Of a stretch of DNA of 64,000 bases, positions 29,427 through 38,546 are shown one piece after another. Under the pieces are notes generated by a model, which was given only the letters and a program-made list of their open reading frames with translations, was not told where the DNA came from and did no database searches. The position numbers and the translations under genes are program-made. Each line of letters opens with the position of its first letter. The first letter of the stretch is position 1. The stretch is from Streptomyces laurentii (GTDB lineage: Bacteria > Actinomycetota > Actinomycetes > Streptomycetales > Streptomycetaceae), in assembly GCA_002355495.1 (NCBI GenBank), contig AP017424.1, positions 4,157,501 through 4,221,500 on the forward strand. Reading direction: 5' to 3'.

Positions 29427-30451
29427 CTACGGCAACCGGGAGCGCAGGACACGGAAGGCGGCGAGGAGCGCGAGGGCGGCGAGGGCCAGCAGGATGCCGG
29501 TCTCGACGAGCTGGAGCGGCCAGAAGTGACTCTGCGGGTGGACGTCGGCGTAGTCGGTGACGCCGCCCCGCTGGGTTACGCACCCCCATTCCCAGTGGCA
29601 GTCCGCCAGGCTCACCTTGTCACCGGACGACGTGAGCATGCCCTGGTCCACGGACCAGGTGCGGGCGGCGCGGTTCTGGAGGGCCTGCCCGGTCAGGGTC
29701 TCGGTGGGCCACAGGAAGGCGCGGTAGTTGGTGAAGGCGGCGATGACGCCGCCGGTGAGCAGGGTGGAGGTGAGCAGGGCGGGCAGGGTGCGGCGGATCA
29801 GCAGGCCGGTCAGGGCGCCGACGGCGAGACCGAGTAGGACGGTCGCGACGGGGACGGGGCCCGGCAGGGCGGCGTAGATGGTGGGGTCGTTCCAGAAGGT
29901 GGGGAAGTCGTCGGCCGGGCCGCTCGCCCAGGACCACCGGAAGACCAGGTTGACGAGCACCACGAGCGCGACGGTGAACACGGCGGACGCGGCCAGCTTG
30001 GCGGCGAGCCAGCGGGCCGGGGAAGCGGACTGGGTCCAGGCCAGCCGGTACGTGCCGGTCTCCAGCTCGCGGGCGACGAGCGGGCCCGCCATGTAGCCGG
30101 AGACGACGGCGGGCAGGAGGAGGACGCCGAAGGCGATGTACTCGACCATGTGCCGGGCCTGCCACACCGCGTCGACGTAGTCGCCGGTGGACTGGAGGCA
30201 GTGGCGTGCCTCGCTGTTCACGGTGCAGCCGGTCGCCTTGAGGATGTCCTCGGCGCGACCGGACCAGTAGACGGAGGCGGCCAGGACGGCCACGGTGATC
30301 ACGGTGAGCGCGAGCGCGGCCACGATGGTCCAGCGGTGCTGGCGGGCCGTCACCTTGGCGAAGACCAGGAGGGAAAGTTTCCTGGGCGAAGGGCCCTTGG
30401 CGGCCGGGGCGGGGCCGTATTCGCCGGGCTCGTCAGGGTCGGGGCGCTCAT
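29427..30451 (-). CDS. ABC-2 type transporter permease, one-base frame break near start
   Basis: The permease sequence is open from 30353 to 29427 (308 aa). Family-like residues KLSLLVFAKVTARQHRW extend upstream of that start, where no start codon or ribosome site exists. The ATG at 30451 overlaps the ATPase stop (ATGA) but is one base out of frame. Adding one G in the GG near 30424 gives MSAPTLTSPGEYGPAPAAK joined to the rest (341 aa). Six hydrophobic segments, an ABC-2 motif (VARELETGTYRLAWTQS) and AAKLAASAVF are visible. It works with the adjacent ATPase; the substrate is unknown. Confidence 0.8.
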
Positions 30452-31335
30452 GCGGCGGCTCCTTCGGGCGTGGCGGAGGCCGCGCGGAGGTGGGCGAGGA
30501 CGAGTTCTTCGAGGGACGGCTCGGAGCGCTGCCAGCCGTCCGGGACGGGCGCGCCCTCGGTGCGGACGAGCGCGGTGAACTGACGGCCCGTCGTCGCGGT
30601 GACGACCACGGTGTACGGGGAGAGGTCGGCGTCCTGGGCCGGGCCGGCGAGCACGGTGTGCGCGTCGAGCAGGTCGTCGACCGCGCCCGCGAGCCGGATC
30701 CGCCCGTCGTGCAGGAGCAGCAGGTGGTCGCAGGCGTCGGCGAGTTCGGCGAGGATGTGCGAGGACATGACGATGGTGGTGCCGTGCTCGGCGGCGTCGG
30801 CCATCAGCAGGCCCATCAGCTGGACGCGGGCGAGCGGGTCGAGGTCGGCCATCGGCTCGTCGAGGAGCAGGAGTTCGGGGCGCTTGCCGAGGGCGAGCGC
30901 GAGGGCGAGACGGGTGCGCTGGCCGCCGGAGAGCGAGCGGACCGTGGCGTTCGGCCGGAGACCCGGGTGGTCGGCGACGGCGAGTGCGGCGTCGGCGTCC
31001 CAGCGGCCGGGGTTGAGGGCGCGGCCCAGGTCCAGGGTCTCGCCGACGGTGAGCTGGGGGTAGAGCGGGCGGTCCTGGGCGACGTACGCCATCCGCTCCC
31101 GTTCCGGCGTGCTGATCGTGCCCTCGGTGGGGCGGAGCAGGCCGGCGGCGAGGGTGAGGAGGGTCGACTTGCCGGCGCCGTTGGGGCCGGCGAGGGCACA
31201 GACCCGGCCGGCGGGCAGGTCGAAGGAGCAGTCGCGCAGGGACCAGGGGCGGCTTCTCCCGCCGTACCGCAGCCCGAGTCCGTCCGCCGCCAGGGCGATC
31301 CCTCCGGTGCTGTGCCGGGTGTGCTCGGCGGTCAC
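30448..31335 (-). CDS. ABC transporter ATP-binding protein
   Basis: A 295-aa ATPase. Walker A GPNGAGKST (about 46-54), signature LSGGQRTRLALALAL, Walker B LLLLDEPMADLDPLAR and the switch His in TIVMSSHILAELADACD. The C-terminal 80 residues form the extension typical of ABC-2 exporters. The GTG at 31335 overlaps the GntR stop (GTGA), and the stop overlaps the permease ATG, so regulator, ATPase and permease form one coupled operon of the YtrA type. Confidence 0.92.
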   Translation of the reverse strand: MTAEHTRHSTGGIALAADGLGLRYGGRSRPWSLRDCSFDLPAGRVCALAGPNGAGKSTLLTLAAGLLRPTEGTISTPERERMAYVAQDRPLYPQLTVGETLDLGRALNPGRWDADAALAVADHPGLRPNATVRSLSGGQRTRLALALALGKRPELLLLDEPMADLDPLARVQLMGLLMADAAEHGTTIVMSSHILAELADACDHLLLLHDGRIRLAGAVDDLLDAHTVLAGPAQDADLSPYTVVVTATTGRQFTALVRTEGAPVPDGWQRSEPSLEELVLAHLRAASATPEGAAA

Positions 31336-31718
31336 GCGTCCCCCTCGAAGTATTCGTTCAGTACGGATGTGAACAAGGCCGCCACGTCCTCCCGCTCCAG
31401 CCCCTCCGCGCGCGCCCGGCGGGCCCAGCCGGCGAGTTCGCCGCGCAGCGGCGAGTCGGCGGGGGCGGCGGTGCCGAGGGTGGCTCGGACGAAGGTGCCC
31501 AGGCCCCGGCGGGCCTCGACGAGGCCTTCGCGTTCGAGCTCGCGATAGGCCTTGAGGACCGTGTTGGGGTTGATGGCGGTGGCCTCGACGACCTCGCGGG
31601 CCGTGGGCAGCCGGTCGCCGGGGGCGAGGACGCCCATCCGGAGGGCCTGGCGGGTCTGTTGGACGATCTGGAGGTAGGTGGCGACCCCGCTGCGCCGGTC
31701 GATGCGGTAGGCGAGCAC
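31332..31718 (-). CDS. GntR-family (YtrA-like) repressor
   Basis: A 128-aa regulator with an N-terminal winged helix (YRIDRRSGVATYLQIVQQTR, then LPTAREVVEATAINPNTVLKAYRELEREG) and a short helical C-terminus lacking a large ligand domain, as in the YtrA subfamily that controls ABC-2 exporters induced by cell-envelope antibiotics. The GTG at 31718 is favoured over one at 31739 because GGGTGG is then correctly placed. A 36-bp palindrome lies directly at the start. Confidence 0.88.
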   Translation of the reverse strand: MLAYRIDRRSGVATYLQIVQQTRQALRMGVLAPGDRLPTAREVVEATAINPNTVLKAYRELEREGLVEARRGLGTFVRATLGTAAPADSPLRGELAGWARRARAEGLEREDVAALFTSVLNEYFEGDA

Positions 31719-31726
31719 GCGCTTGC

Positions 31727-31762
31727 ACCACCCTTTCACTAATCAAGTAGTGAAAGGGTGGT
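31727..31762. promoter_or_regulatory. 36-bp palindromic operator of the GntR/ABC operon
   Basis: ACCACCCTTTCACTA-ATCAAG-TAGTGAAAGGGTGGT, a perfect 15-bp inverted repeat around a 6-bp centre. The inner CACTAATCAAGTAGTG resembles YtrA/GntR operators. It begins 8 bases upstream of the chosen repressor start, so binding would block transcription of its own operon. Confidence 0.75.
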
Positions 31763-31763
31763 G

Positions 31764-31795
31764 GAAAACAGGGGGCGGTGTCAACCGCCCCCTGT
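31764..31795 (-). terminator. intrinsic terminator of mshD
   Basis: Stem ACAGGGGGCGGT (31768-31779) with ACCGCCCCCTGT (31784-31795), 4-base loop, followed on the minus strand by TTTT. It lies 70 bp beyond the mshD stop and just before the GntR operator. Confidence 0.85.
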
Positions 31796-31865
31796 GTGGG
31801 CCGAGTTCGGCTGCCCTGATCTGCCCCGGTTGGAGTGGATCAAGGTGGTGTCAGGTCAGGCCAGG

Positions 31866-32792
31866 TCAGGACTCCGCGCGGTACATCAGGTCCACCTCGT
31901 GCGTACGGAAGCCCAGCCGCTCGTAGACCGTCACCGCCGCCGTGTTGTCCGCGTCGACGTACAGCATCGCCGTCGGCAGCCCCTCGCCCGCCAGGTGCCG
32001 CAGGCCCGTCGCCGTCAGCGCCTTGCCGAGGCCGCCGCCCTGGGCGTCGGGCAGCACGCCGACCACGTACACCTCGCCCAGCTGCTCCTCGGCGTGCACC
32101 TTGGTCCAGTGGAAGCCGACCAGCCGGCCATCCTTCTCCGCCAGGAAGAAGCCCTTCGGGTCGAACCACGGCTCGGCCATCCGGTCGTCCAGGTCGCGCT
32201 GGGTCAGCGAGCCCTGCTCCGGGTGGTGCGCGAACGCGGTCGCGTTGACGGACAGCCAGGCCGTGTCGTCCGCGCCGGGCGAGAAGGTGCGGATGGTGAC
32301 GCCCTCGGGCAGCACCGGATCGGGCAGGTCGAGCGGCACCAGCGGGCGGCGCAGCTGGCGCAGCTCGCGGAACAGGGTCAGGCCGAGCACCTGGGCCAGG
32401 TGCCGCGCGGCCGGCTTGCCGCCGTGCGCCCAGACCCGCAGCCGCTTGCCGGTCGCGTCGAGCAGCGCCAGGCCGAGTGCCCGGCCGTGCCCGCGGCCCC
32501 GGTGCGCGGGGTGCACGACCAGCTCGGCCGCGGGGGCCTCGACCGGGTCGGTCTCCTCCAGCTGCGCGTAGCCGTAGAGGTCAGGGCCGACCGTGAGCAG
32601 GAGGTGCCGGACGCCCTCGCGCCGTCCGTGGCGCAGGTAGAGCCGCCCCTGCTCCGACACGGCGTGGACGCCGTCGGCGCGGTCGGCGGCATCGAGCAGC
32701 TCCAGGGTGTCCCGGACCTGCTCGGGGCTCAGTTCTTCGTGGGTGGTGATCTGCCGACCGGGTTCGAGGGCCGGCGCCGCGTCAGACGTCAT
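31866..32792 (-). CDS. mshD: mycothiol synthase
   Basis: A 308-aa protein made of two tandem GNAT domains. It acetylates Cys-GlcN-Ins with acetyl-CoA in the last step of mycothiol synthesis. The N-terminal domain (about 20-140) retains the VVHPAHRGRGHGRALGLALL loop. The active C-terminal domain (about 150-308) has EVYVVGVLPDAQGGGLGKAL and LYVDADNTAAVTVYERLGF, the signature of MshD. Length matches the family. The ATG at 32792 is the family start. Mycothiol restricts the host to Actinobacteria. Confidence 0.95.
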   Translation of the reverse strand: MTSDAAPALEPGRQITTHEELSPEQVRDTLELLDAADRADGVHAVSEQGRLYLRHGRREGVRHLLLTVGPDLYGYAQLEETDPVEAPAAELVVHPAHRGRGHGRALGLALLDATGKRLRVWAHGGKPAARHLAQVLGLTLFRELRQLRRPLVPLDLPDPVLPEGVTIRTFSPGADDTAWLSVNATAFAHHPEQGSLTQRDLDDRMAEPWFDPKGFFLAEKDGRLVGFHWTKVHAEEQLGEVYVVGVLPDAQGGGLGKALTATGLRHLAGEGLPTAMLYVDADNTAAVTVYERLGFRTHEVDLMYRAES

Positions 32793-32987
32793 GGTGACGA
32801 GCCTACGGGGGGCGGGCGCGGGCCTGTGGGAGAAAGCCCCGAGACTGTCAGGTGCGAGGCGACCCGGGAGAGGCGGCCCGTGAGATGAATGGCAACCACC
32901 TCGTAACCGGTTCCCCCCTGTTGCGCTACGCGCGTTGACCTTAGGCTGCGCGAGCAGCAGCGGATTCGTACAGAAAACTGGGGAAAG

Positions 32988-34811
32988 ATGGCAGGGACTA
33001 GGAAGCAGAACAGGACCGGGCGGCGCATTCTCGCCGCCGGTGCGGGCCTCGCCACCGTCGGCGCGCTGGTCGCCGCGATGCCGGCCGGCGCGGCGCAGGA
33101 CACCGCCGCCGGGCAGGGCGGCACCAACGGCAAGGGCTGGGGGCGGATGGTCGATGTCCAGCTGCTCTCCTTCAACGACCTGCACGGCAACCTGGAGCCC
33201 CCGGCCGGTTCGTCCGGCCAGGTCAGCCGGGTGAAGCCGGACGGCACCACGGAGAAGATCGACGCCGGCGGCGTCGAGTACCTGGCCACCCACCTGCGCC
33301 AGGCCCGCCAGGGGAACCGTTACTCCATCACCGCCGCCGCCGGTGACATGGTCGGCGCCTCGCCGCTGCTGTCCGGTCTCTTCCACGACGAGCCGACCAT
33401 CGGCGCGCTCAACGGCATGGACCTGGACGTCACCTCGGTCGGCAACCACGAGTTCGACGAGGGCGCGGCCGAGCTGTCCCGCCTGCAGAACGGCGGCTGT
33501 CACCCGACCGCCGGCTGCTTCGACGGCGGCAAGAAGTTCGGCGGCGCCGACTTCCCGTACCTCGCCGCCAATGTGACGAGCGAGAAGACCGGCAAGCCGC
33601 TGCTCGACCCGACCTTCGTGTGGGAGAAGGACGGCGTCAAGATCGGCTTCATCGGCGTGACCCTGGAGGGCACCCCGAACGTCGTCACCGCCGAGGGCGT
33701 CAAGGGCCTCAAGTTCGGCGACGAGGTCGAGACGATCAACAAGTACGCGAAGATCCTGGAGCGGCAGGGCGTCAAGTCCATCGTCGCCCTGGTCCACGAG
33801 GGCGGTCTGCCGGCCTCCGCGAACTACGACTACGACTGCGACAGCCCGGTCGCGGGCGGCGGTGTCTCCGGCCCGATCACCGAGATCGCCAAGAACGTCG
33901 ACCCGCAGGTCGACGCGCTGGTCACCGGTCACACCCACAACGCGTACGTGTGCACCATCCCCGACCCGGCGGGCAAGCCGCGCCTGGTCACCTCGGCGGC
34001 GTCGTTCGGCCGGCTCTACACCGACACCACGCTGACGTACGACCGCGCCACCAAGGACATCGTGCGCACCGCCGTCGACTCGGCGAACCACGCTGTCACC
34101 CGTGACGTGCCGAAGGCCCCGGACATGAGCCGCCTCATCGGCCAGTGGCAGGACCTGGCGGCCCCGATCGCCAACCGCCCGCAGGGCTGGATCGCCGCCG
34201 ACATCAACGGCCGCGGCTCCACGGCGTACGAGAAGCCGCTCGGCGACGTGATCGCCGACGCGCAGCTGGCGGGCCTGGCCCCGGCCGGCAAGGGCGGCGC
34301 GCAGGTGGCCTTCATGAACCCGGGCGGCATCCGCGCCGACCTCGTCCACAAGGCGTCCGGCGCCGAGGGCGACGGTGTGGTGACCTATGGCGAGGCCTTC
34401 GCGGTGCAGCCGTTCACCAACATGATGAACGTGGTCGACCTGTCCGGCGCCGACCTGGTCGAGGCGCTGAAGCAGCAGGTCAGCGGCTCGAATCTGAACG
34501 CGGTCAAGATCCTCCAGGTCTCCAGGGGCCTGACCTACACGCTCGACATGACCAAGTCGGGCGCGGACCGTGTGGTGACCGGCAGCATCAAGCTGAACGG
34601 CGAGGCGATCGACCCGTCGAAGAGCTACCGCGTCGCGATGAACGAGTTCCTCGCGGGCGGCGGCGACGGCTTCGCGGCCCTCGCGAAGGGCACCAACAAG
34701 CTGGTCGGCGCCTCGGACCTGGACCTCTTCAACGAGTACCTGGCGGCGAACTCCTCCGCCACCGCGCCGCTCGCGGTGCCGGCGGCCGACCGCATCACGG
34801 TCGTCCGGTAG
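32988..34811 (+). CDS. secreted 5'-nucleotidase / metallophosphatase
   Basis: A 607-aa exported enzyme. Signal peptide about 1-37 (RRILAAGAGLATVGALVAAM ... AGAAQ). Metallophosphatase domain (about 55-330) with all metal ligands: SFNDLHGNLEP, AAAGDMVGAS, SVGNHEFDEG, LVHEGG and VTGHTHNAYVC. The 5'-nucleotidase C-terminal domain (about 375-600) has FMNPGGIRADL and GGGDGFAAL. It releases phosphate from extracellular nucleotides, fitting the surrounding phosphate genes. The ATG at 32988 follows GGGGAAAG. No anchor is visible. Confidence 0.93.
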   Translation: MAGTRKQNRTGRRILAAGAGLATVGALVAAMPAGAAQDTAAGQGGTNGKGWGRMVDVQLLSFNDLHGNLEPPAGSSGQVSRVKPDGTTEKIDAGGVEYLATHLRQARQGNRYSITAAAGDMVGASPLLSGLFHDEPTIGALNGMDLDVTSVGNHEFDEGAAELSRLQNGGCHPTAGCFDGGKKFGGADFPYLAANVTSEKTGKPLLDPTFVWEKDGVKIGFIGVTLEGTPNVVTAEGVKGLKFGDEVETINKYAKILERQGVKSIVALVHEGGLPASANYDYDCDSPVAGGGVSGPITEIAKNVDPQVDALVTGHTHNAYVCTIPDPAGKPRLVTSAASFGRLYTDTTLTYDRATKDIVRTAVDSANHAVTRDVPKAPDMSRLIGQWQDLAAPIANRPQGWIAADINGRGSTAYEKPLGDVIADAQLAGLAPAGKGGAQVAFMNPGGIRADLVHKASGAEGDGVVTYGEAFAVQPFTNMMNVVDLSGADLVEALKQQVSGSNLNAVKILQVSRGLTYTLDMTKSGADRVVTGSIKLNGEAIDPSKSYRVAMNEFLAGGGDGFAALAKGTNKLVGASDLDLFNEYLAANSSATAPLAVPAADRITVVR

Positions 34812-34903
34812 GCAGTTCGCGAGAGGCAGTTCGCGGGAAGCGGTAAGCGGTAAGCAGTAACGGTTCGAATCCGCCGCACCGCGCACACGTGCGTGAACGG
34901 CGG

Positions 34904-34943
34904 AAAGGGCGGTCTCCGTATCCACGGAGGCCGCCCTCTTTCG
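34904..34943 (+). terminator. terminator after the 5'-nucleotidase gene
   Basis: Near-perfect hairpin: AGGGCGGTCTCCGT (34906-34919) with ACGGAGGCCGCCCT (34924-34937), 4-base loop, followed by CTTTCGTG and preceded by GGAAA. It lies about 95 bp after the stop and could also serve the convergent gene at 35004. Confidence 0.82.
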
Positions 34944-35003
34944 TGTGAGCTTTCGGGGAGCCCGTACGCGCCCGTACGCGCGCGTACGGGCGGGGAAAGG
35001 CGT

Positions 35004-35324
35004 TCAGCGGACCGCCTGGACGTTGTCGGCGGCCGTCGACCACTCGACGCCCGCCATGGGCCGGATGTGCGCGATGCGCACCACCCGCCCGTCGGCGTGC
35101 GGTTCGTGGGTGACGGCGAGCAGGAGGCCCTCCTTGCCGCTCGGAATGTCCCGTACCAGCGTGTTGACCAGCGGATGCTGCTCGTGGCCGGCGGCGTCGA
35201 CCGGGTGGCCGGGCGCGCTCGGCAGACCGGCGGCGGCACGGTGCACGAACTTCTCCCACCCTCGCGCCGCTCGGTCGCGCAGTGCGCGGCTCGGCGCACA
35301 GGGGCAGGGATCGGCGGCGGTCAT
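35004..35324 (-). CDS. conserved protein of unknown function
   Basis: A 106-aa protein starting MTAADPCPCAPSRALRDRAA. The ATG at 35324 is chosen because AAGGAA precedes it; an upstream in-frame ATG at 35348 lacks a ribosome site. An N-terminal CPC motif and helix are followed by a beta-rich section (EGLLLAVTHEPHADGRVVRI). I do not recognise a domain. It is divergent from the regulator at 35454. Confidence 0.68.
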   Translation of the reverse strand: MTAADPCPCAPSRALRDRAARGWEKFVHRAAAGLPSAPGHPVDAAGHEQHPLVNTLVRDIPSGKEGLLLAVTHEPHADGRVVRIAHIRPMAGVEWSTAADNVQAVR

Positions 35325-35453
35325 GGCGGCGTTCCTTTCCGAGGACATCCGTGGGGCGCGGATGGCTGATAGTCATTCAACGGGGGTACACCGACCTGGA
35401 GAGCGCCTCATGCTGGGCACGTCGTTGAATGCGTTGAACGCCAGGGAGCTGGG

Positions 35454-36827
35454 ATGGGACGCACGCCGAACACGGCCCTCGTACGCGTGATGGCCGAGGC
35501 CGACTGGGGAAACGGGCAGCTCGCCCGCGCGGTGAACCGCGCCGGGGCCGAGGCCGGGCTGACGCTCAGCCATTCCGCCAGCACGGTCACCTACTGGCTG
35601 CGTGGCTCCCTGCCGAAGAAACCCGTCCGCCCGGTCGTCGCCGAGGCCCTGTCCCGGCGGCTCGGCCGTCCGGTGAGCTGCGCGGAGCTGGGGTTCGTCC
35701 CGTCCGACGGCGTGGCGGGAAGTGGTACGGGTGAGGGCGACGACCCGGCGGCCACCGGCACGCGCGGCCTCGCCGACCTGGCCCGGAAGGACATGGACCC
35801 CTCGCGGCGGGGCGTGCTCACCGCGGGCCTGTACTCGGCGGCCCTGACGGTGCCGGGGTTCGGCGACAGCGGCGCCCCGCCGGACCTCGCGGCGGAGGAG
35901 GTCACGGCCGGCCGTACGGTGCGGATCGGCTCCGGCGAGGTCGCCACCGTACGCACGATGACCCAGCACATCGCGATCATTTTGGACGACCTCGGCGGCG
36001 GCCACGCCCGCCCGATGGCCGCCGCCTTCCTGACGAACACCGTGCTGTCCTGGCTGCGGGCCGACGCCACGGCGGCGGTGCGCCGGGACATGCAGGCCGC
36101 CGCCTCCGACTTCGTCTATCTGACGGGGTGGATGGCGATGTACGAGCGGGCGCACGGCCTCGGACAGCGCTACTTCGTGCAGGCGCTGGAGCTGGCCCGG
36201 GACGCCCAGGACCACCTCACGTACTGCCGGACGCTGCGCGGGATGGCGCTCCAGGCGGCGAATCTGCGGTACGGGCGGCGGGCCCTGGAGTACGCGGACT
36301 CCGCCGCCGAGGCGGCCCCGGTCGCCGGGCCCCGTCTGGTGGCGTTCCTGCGCGGGCAGCAGGCGCACGGCGCGGCCCTGGTGAAGGACCGGCGGCAGGC
36401 GTTCGGGCGGCTGCGGGAGACGGAGGCGGCGCTGGCCCGGGCCGACGGCCGCAACGACGCCGTGGGCGGCTACGACCAGGCCGCGTACCACTTCCACGTC
36501 TCGCACGTGCTGTACGAGCTGGGCGACCTGCCCGGCTCGATCACCGCGCTCCAGCGGTCCAACCGGGTCCGGTCCCCGCACGAGCGGCAGGGCCGGGTGC
36601 ACGCGCACGGGGTGCTCGCCGCGCGGCAGTGGGAGCGGGGGCACGTGGAGGCGGCGTGCGCGACCTGGGACCGGTTCCTGGACGACTACACCGCCCTGTC
36701 GACCGCGCGGGGCGACGAGCACTTCGCGGTGCTGCGCGGGCATGTCGCGGCGAAGCCCCGGAGCCGGGTGGTACGGACGCTGGGGGAGCGGGCGCGGGTG
36801 GTCGCGGAGCAGAAGAGCGCGGCCTGA
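35454..36827 (+). CDS. NsdA-like transcriptional regulator with TPR-type repeats
   Basis: A 457-aa protein. The N-terminal domain (about 1-80) has a helix-turn-helix-like region (STVTYWLRGSLPKKPVRPVV). The rest (about 150-440) is an array of alpha-helical repeats of TPR type (YFVQALELARDAQDHLTYCR, RRALEYADSAAEAA). This layout matches the streptomycete NsdA family and related regulators of development and antibiotic production. The upstream region 35325-35453 is short and holds a shared divergent promoter. Exact targets are unknown. Confidence 0.8.
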   Translation: MGRTPNTALVRVMAEADWGNGQLARAVNRAGAEAGLTLSHSASTVTYWLRGSLPKKPVRPVVAEALSRRLGRPVSCAELGFVPSDGVAGSGTGEGDDPAATGTRGLADLARKDMDPSRRGVLTAGLYSAALTVPGFGDSGAPPDLAAEEVTAGRTVRIGSGEVATVRTMTQHIAIILDDLGGGHARPMAAAFLTNTVLSWLRADATAAVRRDMQAAASDFVYLTGWMAMYERAHGLGQRYFVQALELARDAQDHLTYCRTLRGMALQAANLRYGRRALEYADSAAEAAPVAGPRLVAFLRGQQAHGAALVKDRRQAFGRLRETEAALARADGRNDAVGGYDQAAYHFHVSHVLYELGDLPGSITALQRSNRVRSPHERQGRVHAHGVLAARQWERGHVEAACATWDRFLDDYTALSTARGDEHFAVLRGHVAAKPRSRVVRTLGERARVVAEQKSAA

Positions 36828-36876
36828 GGCGGGACTTTCGAAACTTTCCCTGGCCCCGGCGGCCGCCGACGGGGGG

Positions 36877-37893
36877 TCAAGCCCGTTCCTGTGCCGCGCG
36901 GGCACGGTCGCACATGCGCAGCATCAGCTCTTCCGCCTCCTTCTCGGATCCGGCTCCGTCACGGACCGGTCCGTAGTGCATCTCGATGAACACGGTGCCG
37001 ACCCGGGCCCGCCACATCAGATGGGGGCCGACCTGGCTCGGGTCGGCCATCTCGCCGTCCTTGACCCGGTAGCCGGCGGACGCGCTCTGGTCGCCCACAG
37101 CACGGCCGGGGACGGGGGTCTCCTTCCCGCCCCCGGGGTTCGACCCCCGCCGGGTCTCCGCGGCGAACCCCTCGGCCGCGGTCGCCGTGTCCGGGCAGGC
37201 GTACGTGTCGAACCGGACCTTCAGGTCGGTGTGCCCGTCGGCGTCCCGGGTCTGGGACTCGTACTCCGCCTGGGCGTTGACGCACGTGGTTCCGTCGCCC
37301 GTGAGGCCCGCGGGCTGTGTGGTCTCCCAGGGGCCCGGCAGGTCGGTCAGCCCCGGCAGCATCCGCTCCGCCTCGGCCGGGCTCAGCGCCCGTGTCCGGC
37401 CGTCCTTCCGGCCCTGGCTTCCCTCGTTTCCGTCGTTTCCCGGGGTGGTGCCGACCAGCTGCACCACGCCGTAGACGAGGAGGGCGGCCGTCACGACGAG
37501 CGCGGCCGCCAGGCCCAGCAGTCCGGCGGTCGTATTCGGTTTGTTGACGGTGATCGGGCCGAGCGAGATCTGACTTCCGCGCATTCTGGTGCCGCTGACC
37601 GTCACGACGTTCGTCATCCCGGTGTGGGTCGTCGACACGTTCAGGCGTGTCGCCAGGACCTGCCGGAAGGCGGGGTCCGCCCCCAGTTCCTCCTGGAGCA
37701 CCCGCTCGGCCTCCCGCCGGGCGTCTTCGTCACCGGGCGCGGCCTCCAGTCCGGTCAGCGCCGCCTGTCCCCGCGGCGTTGCGGCCAGCCGCTCCCGCAC
37801 GAGCCGGACGGCCGTGCCGGCGGCCTCCTGCCCGATGCTCGTCACCGCGCCCGTGAGCAGCGCGATCGCCAGAGCCGCGAGTTCCGTCTCCAC
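36877..37893 (-). CDS. single-pass membrane protein with N-terminal adaptor-like domain
   Basis: A 338-aa protein with GTG start at 37893 after GGGGGG. An N-terminal helical domain (about 1-90, VETELAALAIALLTGAVTSI ... AFRQVLATRL) is followed by a short motif region (VSGTRMRGSQISLGPITVNK), one membrane helix (about 125-148) and a C-terminal domain (about 180-338) with two cysteines and sensor-like layout. The N-terminal part resembles effector-associated helical domains in Streptomyces, and the GSQISLGPITV stretch resembles amyloid-like signalling motifs. I do not recognise the extracytoplasmic part. Confidence 0.7.
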   Translation of the reverse strand: METELAALAIALLTGAVTSIGQEAAGTAVRLVRERLAATPRGQAALTGLEAAPGDEDARREAERVLQEELGADPAFRQVLATRLNVSTTHTGMTNVVTVSGTRMRGSQISLGPITVNKPNTTAGLLGLAAALVVTAALLVYGVVQLVGTTPGNDGNEGSQGRKDGRTRALSPAEAERMLPGLTDLPGPWETTQPAGLTGDGTTCVNAQAEYESQTRDADGHTDLKVRFDTYACPDTATAAEGFAAETRRGSNPGGGKETPVPGRAVGDQSASAGYRVKDGEMADPSQVGPHLMWRARVGTVFIEMHYGPVRDGAGSEKEAEELMLRMCDRARAAQERA

Positions 37894-38123
37894 ACCAACC
37901 CCCCGTACATCCCGGATCGCTTCCGAAACCCGGTTGTTCCCTTCCTGGCGGGAGGAACACACCCCTCCGGTCCCTCTCCCGCCGGGCGAGGGACGGGGAG
38001 CCCGGCATGGTGGAGGAAGGTGAGACCTAGGACCGGCGCCCGATGGCATATGCCCGATCGCTGGCTACGCTCCAGCGCGACGGATTCCGCGTGACGGCGC
38101 AGCTCACCTGAGGAGTCGACAGG

Positions 38124-38534
38124 ATGTCAGCGATCTCGACCGCGCATATGCGCATCGCCCGCCCCTCCCGTGACCTGGAGTCGGCACGCCGCTTCTGGGT
38201 CGCGGGGCTCGGGCTCGACGTGCTGTACGCGCACGAGGCGGACGGCGGCGAGCGGCAGCATTCGCTGCTGATGGTCGGCTGGCCGGACGCCGGGTGGCAT
38301 CTGGAGCTGACCCGGGACCCCGCCGCCCCGCTCGAACCGACGCCGACCCCCGACGACCTGCTCGTCGTCTACCTGGCCGGGCCCGTGCCGGACGCGCTGG
38401 TCGAGCGGCTCCTGGCGCACGGCGGCACGCGGGTGCCCGCGCACAACCCGTACTGGGACACCTGGGGCGTCACCGTCCAGGACCCGGACGGCTACCGCCT
38501 CGTGCTCTGCACCCGCTCCTGGTCCCACTCCTGA
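38124..38534 (+). CDS. VOC-family (glyoxalase-like) protein
   Basis: A 136-aa protein with the paired beta-alpha-beta-beta-beta modules of the vicinal oxygen chelate family (RIARPSRDLESARRFWVAGL at the start, WGVTVQDPDGYRLVLCTRSW at the end, containing the typical DPDG turn). Possible metal ligands are His9, Glu (HLELTR) and the later His/Asp positions. The substrate is unknown. The ATG at 38124 follows GAGGAG. It stands alone between divergent and convergent neighbours. Confidence 0.88.
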   Translation: MSAISTAHMRIARPSRDLESARRFWVAGLGLDVLYAHEADGGERQHSLLMVGWPDAGWHLELTRDPAAPLEPTPTPDDLLVVYLAGPVPDALVERLLAHGGTRVPAHNPYWDTWGVTVQDPDGYRLVLCTRSWSHS

Positions 38535-38546
38535 CGGCCCCCGGCC

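Noticed and set aside
32880..32935. PHO box before the 5'-nucleotidase gene
   Set aside because: Only degenerate GTTACG/GTTGCC units on the opposite strand; not convincing by eye.
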